Assembly (NCBI RefSeq): GCF_003171515.1
Contig: NC_089399.1
Span: 3,720,001 to 3,784,000 of the forward strand
Length of the DNA stretch: 64,000 bases
Reading direction: 5' to 3'
Source of the DNA: Pyrenophora tritici-repentis
Lineage: Eukaryota; Ascomycota; Dothideomycetes; Pleosporales; Pleosporaceae
Positions 57,041 to 64,000 of this stretch are shown piece after piece (within the stretch, counting starts at the first letter, position 1; each line of letters starts with the position of its first letter). A program made the translations under genes and the position numbers. Under the pieces are notes generated by a model. It worked only from the letters and a program-made list of their open reading frames with translations, had not been told where the DNA came from and ran no database searches.

Positions 57041-58240
57041 ATGTCCAGCCACATTCCCACTGCAGCATCTCCCGGGATAGCGCGCCTCAGCACATTAAAT
57101 ATCATGGACGGCCCCAGAAAGTCATATCCTGGCATCACGCCCGGTCAACCGTTTGGACCAGCTGTGCCGCCTAAAGATGTACCGCCTGTCCCCAAGAAGC
57201 GCCTCAATCATCTAGAACCACTTATGATGTTGAATGACATCCAGACAGTTCCCAAGCGACGATCTGACGGCTGGGTCCGGCGAAGTGATTGGCCCAGAGA
57301 AGCCAAGGCACAGGGAGATGGGAGGAAGTGTGATAGTATTGGAAATCCAACGAAGCCGTCTCCCCGCCGAATCAACGAGATGCGAGTCGGCGGCACAGCG
57401 AGAGAGACAAAACGCGACACAATTGAGCTTTTAATTGAGGATGTACAAGCAAACAATCGGCTCTCATCAGACACCACCAACAATGTTCGCAACACAGTCG
57501 CCCCCAGGTCGTTTTCATGGTTGTTGAAGCCTACAGACCCACCACGCAGCACGAGTGTGCCACAAATGTCTACGTCTAGAAATGAATGGCTGAGTGTATG
57601 TGCATCGCCATACACGAACCCTAGAACCCCACCCGTCGCACCTTTTAGAATCCGACGAAGTGGCACACATGGTTCTACACAGATAGGCAGTCTCAAAGAT
57701 AAGATCCAGCGCCTAGCAATCGAACAACGTGCTGAGAAGCAGGCGGGAAATGCAAAGGTGGCTAAAACGCGGAGCAGTATGCCAAACATGAGTATCGGAA
57801 AGGATGCTAGAACGGAGATACAAAAGAAGACACTCAAAAAGCGAGGTAGTCCAACCCACAGCAAAACAGCAACATGCGCCCCCTGTCATAATAGTAGAGT
57901 AGAAGACATGTATCCCCCACCACGTCGCCACAATATAACGCCCATCACAATCACGCGACTCAACAACCCAGAGGAAACGCGCAAAGCAATACGGGAGCAG
58001 CACGCCGCCACTTATCCTGTATTGTCCCGACCCGACAAGCAGAAAGATGGCGCGCTGAAGCGACGCACAAGCATCGCATGCATGGAGACAGGCATATACT
58101 CAAAATTCAAGGCGGGCATCGATGATGTGTTTTTGCATGTGAGGCCGAAGGCGCGAGAGAAGAAGAAAATGGAGGTGAGGAAGGAGAGGATACTGAAGAA
58201 GATGGAGGAGCTGAAGCATGATGGGTATGGTGTTGAATAA
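57041..58240 (+). CDS. Unknown basic, Pro-rich protein
   Basis: Single exon of 399 residues from ATG 57041 (the frame opens with GTG at 57035). It is rich in Pro, Lys, Arg and Ser/Thr, with Pro-rich PPKDVPPVPKKRLNHLEP near the start (a possible SH3-binding type site). A short amphipathic stretch GSLKDKIQRLAIEQRAEKQA lies mid-protein, and the C-terminal helix is highly charged (KKKMEVRKERILKKMEELKH). Largely disordered by composition. No known domain seen. A single CxxC (CAPC) occurs but not in a zinc-finger context. Confidence 0.6.
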   Translation: MSSHIPTAASPGIARLSTLNIMDGPRKSYPGITPGQPFGPAVPPKDVPPVPKKRLNHLEPLMMLNDIQTVPKRRSDGWVRRSDWPREAKAQGDGRKCDSIGNPTKPSPRRINEMRVGGTARETKRDTIELLIEDVQANNRLSSDTTNNVRNTVAPRSFSWLLKPTDPPRSTSVPQMSTSRNEWLSVCASPYTNPRTPPVAPFRIRRSGTHGSTQIGSLKDKIQRLAIEQRAEKQAGNAKVAKTRSSMPNMSIGKDARTEIQKKTLKKRGSPTHSKTATCAPCHNSRVEDMYPPPRRHNITPITITRLNNPEETRKAIREQHAATYPVLSRPDKQKDGALKRRTSIACMETGIYSKFKAGIDDVFLHVRPKAREKKKMEVRKERILKKMEELKHDGYGVE

Positions 58241-59507
58241 GGTCAGTATTATGTGTAACTATGGAAAGTGGGCTAAGTTAATAGAAAGTCGTATTTGGAA
58301 GTTTCTTTCGCACGTGGCATTGCCGCCAGGGGTTTGTTCAATGTTGTGCATATTGTTTTGTTGTCGTCATGTGATGACGGGTGACGCAAAAGTTCGCTTA
58401 ATGCCGTGCCGTGTAGCAAGAGCTTGTATCGCTGCTTCTCAACATCTGTATCTGCATACTGATACTGCGATACAGTCCCCCCAAATCACCTGACATGTAA
58501 GGTAAGTACTACAGCATCTCGCCATTGCGTACCTAGTCAGTTTCAAAAAAGCTCGAAGTTGATTTTGAGTTGCGACACCCGTGGGGCTAGTGACGGGACG
58601 GAGTTCTGAGGTTTGACAGATGCATCTGCTACACAATGTGCAAGCTAAGAGGACATGGTACCCGTGATGGGGGTGATGGGGCAGGAGATGAGTTCAATGT
58701 TGTGAAGTACGGGTCCCGACTTGCATGGACGGAATACGGCCCCGAGTTGCATGGGCGGCACTGAGTGTACAAGATACAAGATGAATGCATAGGGTGCATT
58801 GCAGCCTATCAAGGGGCGGCGGGGAGATTACTCAACCGGACTAAGCGTCGCCGCAATCTGCCCAGGTAAAGCCTTCTCTTTGGCTTGGTTTGTGATTTGC
58901 CACCATCCACGACGGCTATCTCCCGAGTCCGAGTCCAGCTGCAGCAGGTTAGTCGACACACAGGCTGAGTCAGGCGCAGTTGGGTGAGTGCACGCAGCAC
59001 GCCTTTCACTTTCACAGCCACAACACATGGCAGTCAACACCCAGCATCTAGCAGCTTCTCAAAATGTCCAATCTCCAATCTTTATGTCCAACATTCACAG
59101 TGCCGTTACAGCCGTGCGGCCATGCAGCCGTTTCGCATGTCTTCTGCAACCGTGCATCCGCACTGTGCTCGCAACGACTCATTAGGCCTATCTAACGACG
59201 GGCCGCCGTCTGATTCGCGGCCAGACGCCAGCTAGAAGCCACCGCAGCGGCTTGGGGAGCTACGGTAGAGCCTAAAGGCTGGAAAAGGGTCTGCCAAGCG
59301 CAATCTCGCTGGGCCCCATGCCACCTCCTGCGCGCCTTGGCTGGGGCTGACGGCTTGCCGGGTCTGTCTTCTGTTAAAATGCCATGATCCCCCGACGGCG
59401 CTTGGCCAGGACGTCGCACACCCCTTAACAGCCAACAAGACACTCTGCGAGCTCCTACCGTGTAGCTCTTTCGGCCTTTGTCAAAGTTTCGCGAAGCTTC
59501 GCCCGTC
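58241..59507. other. Intergenic region upstream of the GT34 gene
   Basis: About 1.27 kb without a supportable gene; expected to hold the GT34 promoter. ORFs on both strands are short and featureless. Confidence 0.45.
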
Positions 59508-60667
59508 ATGATGTTGCCGATTGTTGGAGGCCGGAGTCCGCTGTTTGCGCTGTCGGTGAGCGCTGGTTTCGTCCTGGTCTTCGTCTTTGCCTTTATGACT
59601 TGGCAAAGCCCGCCACGGTATACTTTCACTCGCGGCTCGCCAAACACAAATATGTATGTTGCTTTCATCTGGTCTCGGTTGGGAAGACCCTGAGCTAACA
59701 GTGCCCTTCTAGAGCAGCAGCCAACGCGCAATCCGACGTGTCCATTAGCGAAGTCATCCGGTTACTGTACCAGAACATCAAGCTGTCGCCAACCGCGCCT
59801 TTCATCCGGGAGGCAAATGGCACCCACATTACCCTGCCGCCGAACCCGCGCTACACAAAGACCATGGGCAGCGATGTGCTCGTCCTAGATCTCGAGACTC
59901 GCCCGCTCGCGTCGACCACAGCTTACAAGATGGGCGCATACGATTGGCGCAACATCGACCACGTTACCGGCGGTATCTTCAACCACTACACCTATGCGCT
60001 CGTCCACGGCTATGACTACAAGCTTGTCCAGGCGCACGAATTTGAAGACCGACACGCCACCTGGATCAAGCCCTCTGCGCTCGCGAACCACATCAAGAAC
60101 TACAAGTTCATCGTCTTCCTCGATGCAGATGCCGCTTTCCGCTTCCTTGACGTCCCCCTCGAGTGGATGCTGAACTACTGGGACATCAAGCCACATCACG
60201 CTCTGACCATGGCCTTGGACCCCTGGAGCGCGAAGGAGCCCCAATACAACTCGGACCGCTTCAACCGCACCTACACAAACACCGGGTTCATGATTGTACA
60301 AAACAACGAGCATGTCATGCCCATCCTCAAGGCATGGCACGAATGCCCCGATGACACGCGCTACGCAAACTGCTCGCAATGGAAGCAGCCGCGCTTCCAT
60401 GAGCAGTCTGCTTTTGGCGAATACATTCGCTACGACTACGAGCAATACATCAAGGAGCTACCATGTGCCGAAGCCAACGGTTTCCCTGGCGTGGAAGTCA
60501 GCAACTGCCAGGGCAAATTCATCAGACATTACTGGTTCGAAAAGACAAACGTCAAATTGGATTTCCGAGAAAACATCATGCAAGCGCTCACGTTGCCGAT
60601 ACAAAAGGTCTTTGCCGACAACATTGGCGGCGTTATAGCAGAACAAAAGGAGAATATCATACAATGA
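59508..60667 (+). CDS. GT34 glycosyltransferase (Mnn10/Gma12-like), Golgi type II membrane protein
   Basis: Exons 59508-59653 and 59713-60667; 366 residues. A signal-anchor helix lies near the N-terminus (LFALSVSAGFVLVFVFAFMTW). The GT34 core includes HGYDYKLVQAHEFEDRHATW and the Mn-binding DXD (FIVFLDADAAFRF). It continues with RTYTNTGFMIVQNNEHVMPI and the conserved late His in FIRHYWFEKT. Family members add alpha-1,6-mannose (Mnn10/Mnn11) or alpha-1,2-galactose (Gma12) to N-glycan outer chains; the TNTGF and DXD motifs alone do not settle which. The intron 59654-59712 (59 nt) has GTATGT, CTAAC and TAG. Start choice: two adjacent ATGs (59508, 59511), the first used. Confidence 0.93.
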
Positions 60668-62071
60668 TAATCACATTCGCTCTTTCTCTCCCGCACAACG
60701 TACGGACGAAATAGACACAGAAACGCGTATCATGAGCAAAGAAGAGGAGGTTTATCGGCATAGCATAGCGTTGCATTACCACGGCGTTCATCTGCTTTCA
60801 CTATTCGCATCTTTTTTTCCTTTGGCTTTTTCGTTTGGTGGGTTACAACGGGACAAGCCCACACGACACGTTCTGTTCGTTCAGAGCCAATATTCGCTTT
60901 TCGGTCCGGGTCTTCCGCCGCGATGATACCCCAACACGAGTTTAGAAGTCTATCCACAAAATCGGTATTCTTAATCTTTGCCTCTTTTACGTCTACTCCT
61001 TCTACATTTTGGGTGCGGGTACTCTACCACCCCGCATTCCGCCGCGTTGCGAGCGAAGCAAGGTTTTCCAACGATCTGCCTCCCTTCATATATGCACTTA
61101 TGCCGTGACACCCGGATTGTGTCACCTCCCCTCTCCAGCCATCACCATCACCACCATCAACCGCCGGTATCTCCACGAAAGACGCAGACCAAAGGCAACT
61201 TATCCATCAGCCGCCTAAGCGAGCGACATGTTCGAATTCTACAAGCTGCCCGCCCGCGCCCGACTGGAGCAAACTCTCTGCCACTGCTGTCAAGTGATGC
61301 ACACTAGACCACGATCGCTTACACATGGATGCAAGCCAAGCCACTAGCAACAACACTTGTCGTCAGTGATCGCCACACATCCGACTTGGGTCTTTCCTGA
61401 TTTCCCTTGTCCTCGCCCAATTAGGAACCTGCTAGGTTCCTTTGCCTTCCGCATCGCACCGCCCAATCCACCGAACCGCTCCGACTGAACCGATCTACCG
61501 GCTTTGCTGTGGCATGTGCATGTTGCATGTAATGCAAGGCCGTGCTGCGAAGAGCATCATTTTTTTGTTGTTCCTGTGCTTACGGGTTTACGAGGCGGCG
61601 GGCAATGTTGGAATTGCCATTGGTCAGATGCAAGGAACCCCGTGATGTTACTCCGGAGTGCCCGCGCTTTCGTTTACTGGATGGCTGACTTGCCCTGGGC
61701 AAACTTTGATTACGTGCTTGGGTCGCCGAAGCGGGCGGTTGGCGTAAGCTGAGGTGACAGTACTGCTGACATGGAGGTGTATGACGGTGTTTGGTGCTGA
61801 GGGAAGAAGGATGGGCATACGTGGAGGAATGGAAATGTTTTGGCACGGGGATGCTGGCCTTGTTGGATTACGACATGATTTTGAAATTGTTTAACATCGA
61901 TGTGAAAGCGAATGGCGCTGCGTGGGAAGGATAGCGCTTGCAAGATTGAGTCATGGATAGATGGATTGGGAAGATTTTTTTGTAACAGTACTGTATTACT
62001 ACTACGACGCTTTCTGGACTATATGGATTTTCAACGCATCGCGGCAACTAAACCCCAATACTATGTATGGG
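60668..62071. other. Convergent intergenic region
   Basis: 1.4 kb between the GT34 stop and the stop of the rhodopsin-like gene. Only short ORFs; no element recognised. Confidence 0.45.
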
Positions 62072-63641
62072 TCAACACCGATCATCTTCTACACGTGGCA
62101 CCTCTGTCATCATTGCCGATCTCCCTTCTTCATCTTTCAACCCCTGCTCTTCTCTCACACCTTCGTCCCTACTACCGTCATCCTCTTTTTCTTCTCCAAC
62201 ACAACTTACTCCAACGATAGCCTCTTCACTCTCATTCTCCATCTCCGTCAGCCCGTCGAATCCATACTTTCTTTCGCTCAACTCCTTCTCACTGCCTGCA
62301 CTACACGGCTTCGTCGAGTATTCCTTACTACCCGACCGCTTGTGGCGCGTAGAAGTATTATTTGACTGCATAAACACATGTCTACCGTTGCTGTGACTGC
62401 GGCTCCGGCTCGCGTGGATACTACTATTCCACACCCTGGGGATATAAGTTTTGACGAGGATCTTGAGCGTGGAAGCTGAGGAGCATATGATGGCTGGGTA
62501 TAAAACAATTAGTCGTGTGATGAATGAAGTAAGGAACGTACTGGAACGTGGACTTACCAGCATAAATCTCAACACTAAACCAATTCAACGAATCCGCCAT
62601 ATACCACCAAATATCCTCCTCTTTCCCCAGAGAAAGCACATAGTAAAACCTCACACAACCCGCCACCACAGCCACCAGTCCGACGCAGAGGAGCGCGCCC
62701 AGGGCGACTTTCTGCGAACGTGGCATTTGTAGTTTCCAGAGTATGAAGAGCGGGAGGCTGTATATCGCTACATATTGAGTGATACTGCACCAAAACCGTC
62801 AGCACACTTTCCTCCATCTCCATCTTCTCCATATCGGGGCGCACATATTTTACCCCGCCATTCACCTCAAAGAAAACCTGCTGCGTACTCTGCGTCAAGC
62901 ACTTCTCCGGCTCCCGTGCCTGCCTACTCAAATCCCAAAACAGCGACGGCGGCATACAGACAAACAGCAGCACAAAGAATGTGACGACGGTGAGCAAAGC
63001 CACCGAGACGAGCAAGACGTAAACGAGGCGACGGGTGCGAAGGTGCGGATCGAGACGCAGGCAGAAGAGCAGGATACTGGATTTGACGCAGAAGACGGCG
63101 GTTGTGTAGAGGACGCGGCAGGCAAGGTTTGCTTTTAGCATTGGGGCGAGATTTAGGGGTGGTATGGAGGGTGCTGGGGTGTGGTTAGCTGGGGATGGGT
63201 GGGTAAAGGGGAGGAGGGGGCACCGACTGTGCATGCCGACGCCGTAGTAGCCGGCTGTTTTTTTTTGGGGGGGGGGGGGGGGGTTGTTAGTACGGTGGGT
63301 TGGAGGGGAGGGGACGGACAGAACATGATTGCGATTGAGAGGCCGATGGTGGAGAGTGTACCGGCTAGCATTAGATCTGGCGTTCAAGGGTTTGTTAGTA
63401 TAGAGATCTCGTTTAGATATTTTGGGCCATGTAGGGTGAGCTTACAATCATCTGCTGCCAGCTGTAACTGTAGTAAACGTACTAGCACATGAACGCGCAG
63501 TAGAACGATGATGCTCGTTATAACTATAAACGGAAAGCCAACAACAAATAACGACACTTGTTTGCTGTCGCCATCAAAGCCGCGAGTATGAAGCTGATGA
63601 TTTGATACTTGTACATGGACCAGCAGAGCCTGAGGTGCCAT
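62072..63641 (-). CDS. Rhodopsin-like (Pth11-related) multi-pass membrane protein with an apparent one-base frameshift
   Basis: Six exons: 63446-63641, 63320-63376, 63228-63254, 62854-63173, 62558-62784, 62072-62493. Segments match the fungal rhodopsin-domain family of seven-helix membrane proteins: FIVITSIIVLLRVHVLVRLL, then AADDYLMLAGTLSTIGLSIA (exon 1-2 junction), YGVGMH, LACRVLYTTAVFCVKSSILL, and IYSLPLFILWKLQMPRSQKV. The C-terminal cytoplasmic tail is polar and acidic (EAIVGVSCVGEEKEDDGSRD). Splice junctions fit except exon 4 to exon 5: all usable donors leave phase 0, but exon 5 needs phase 2. Removing one G from the G4 run at 62853-62856 would restore both donor and frame. It is either a pseudogene, a sequence error or non-standard splicing. 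Proteins of this family may sense surface or chemical cues; the ligand is unknown. Confidence 0.7.
63258..63283 (+). repeat. T9-G17 homopolymer tract
   Basis: Nine T followed by seventeen G, inside intron 2 (63255-63319) of the rhodopsin-like gene. On the coding strand it reads C17-A9 just before the CAG acceptor. The length may be unreliable or variable. Confidence 0.85.
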
Positions 63642-64000
63642 ACCTGATGTGATGCTGTGAAGCTAGTAGGAGACGGTGGAGAAATAGACGCGCGCCTATG
63701 TAGTCGTACAGCAACCGCTCCTTTAGAGATATGACTGACGCCACAGGGATGAGCATTTGTGCCACGGAGATAGAACAAGGCATTGTCGATCATTGTGACT
63801 GTTTTCTTGCTCTATTCAAATTCACATCTTTGAGACAGATTTAACCCAGGGCGCTGGGCTGTCGCCTACCTACGCCGCAATGTGAAATTGTCTTGGTTTG
63901 AGACGCGCGGCTGTGGTTAGACGCTCTGGTGTAGTAACATGTTTTTTATTGTGTAGTAATTTAATTGCGTTTGGTTGCTCTGTTTGCTCCGACAGCTTCA
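63642..64000. other. Upstream region of the rhodopsin-like gene, window end
   Basis: No gene seen; contains its promoter by position. It ends at the window edge. Confidence 0.4.

Noticed and set aside
59885..60445. 186-codon minus-strand ORF
   Set aside because: Antisense shadow of the GT34 gene.
1..64000. tRNA, rRNA and CRISPR features
   Set aside because: No tRNA-like B-box context, rRNA segment or spaced repeat array was found by eye; a tRNAscan-SE run would be decisive.

Overview
The window is genomic DNA of a filamentous ascomycete. Genes are split by short GT-AG introns, mostly 46-80 nt, many with a CTAAC/CTGAC-type branch site. Families typical of Pezizomycotina are present: Zn2Cys6 regulator, secreted L-amino acid oxidase, GT34 mannosyltransferase, rhodopsin-like membrane protein and STAND/NACHT NTPase. 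A pogo transposon carries stop codons of the kind left by repeat-induced point mutation (RIP). Protein character suggests Dothideomycetes/Pleosporales; that placement is inference. Exon coordinates were derived by hand from splice signals and frame continuity, without transcripts.

Layout. 1-5171: a divergent endosomal pair, a Doa4-type deubiquitinase (minus, runs off the left edge) and the ESCRT-0 subunit Vps27 (plus). 5604-7457: an intact Fot1/pogo transposon with 55-bp perfect inverted repeats. 7712-7864: a possible short solo LTR. 8924-11011: Golgi-type GT32 glycosyltransferase. 11976-13602: alpha/beta-hydrolase-fold protein lacking the nucleophile serine. 13626-17303: two proteins of unknown function. 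17847-22765: Zn2Cys6 regulator and peroxisomal acyl-CoA oxidase, both minus. 24784-26692: sulfite oxidase. 28157-29578: unknown basic protein broken by one stop. 29902-30786: unknown small protein. 34565-38115: NACHT-type STAND NTPase with two lesions. 38748-40830: SIS-domain sugar isomerase-like protein and GNAT acetyltransferase. 44256-45426: TauD-type dioxygenase. 45968-52414: secreted L-amino acid oxidase and a secreted RidA-family protein, divergent, with a RIP-damaged pogo element between them. 55250-58240: two proteins of unknown function. 59508-60667: GT34 glycosyltransferase. 62072-63641: rhodopsin-like multi-pass membrane protein with an apparent one-base frameshift.

Functional links. 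Doa4 and Vps27 act in the same multivesicular-body pathway and share a 628-bp promoter region. L-amino acid oxidases make 2-imino acids and RidA proteins hydrolyse 2-imino acids; here both partners carry signal peptides and lie next to each other apart from one transposon. That pair is the most interesting candidate system in the window. The TauD-type dioxygenase (a sulfite-releasing reaction if it acts on sulfonates) and sulfite oxidase could also connect, but they lie about 17.6 kb apart. Long gene-poor stretches (30787-34564, 40831-44255, 52415-55249) show no supportable gene.
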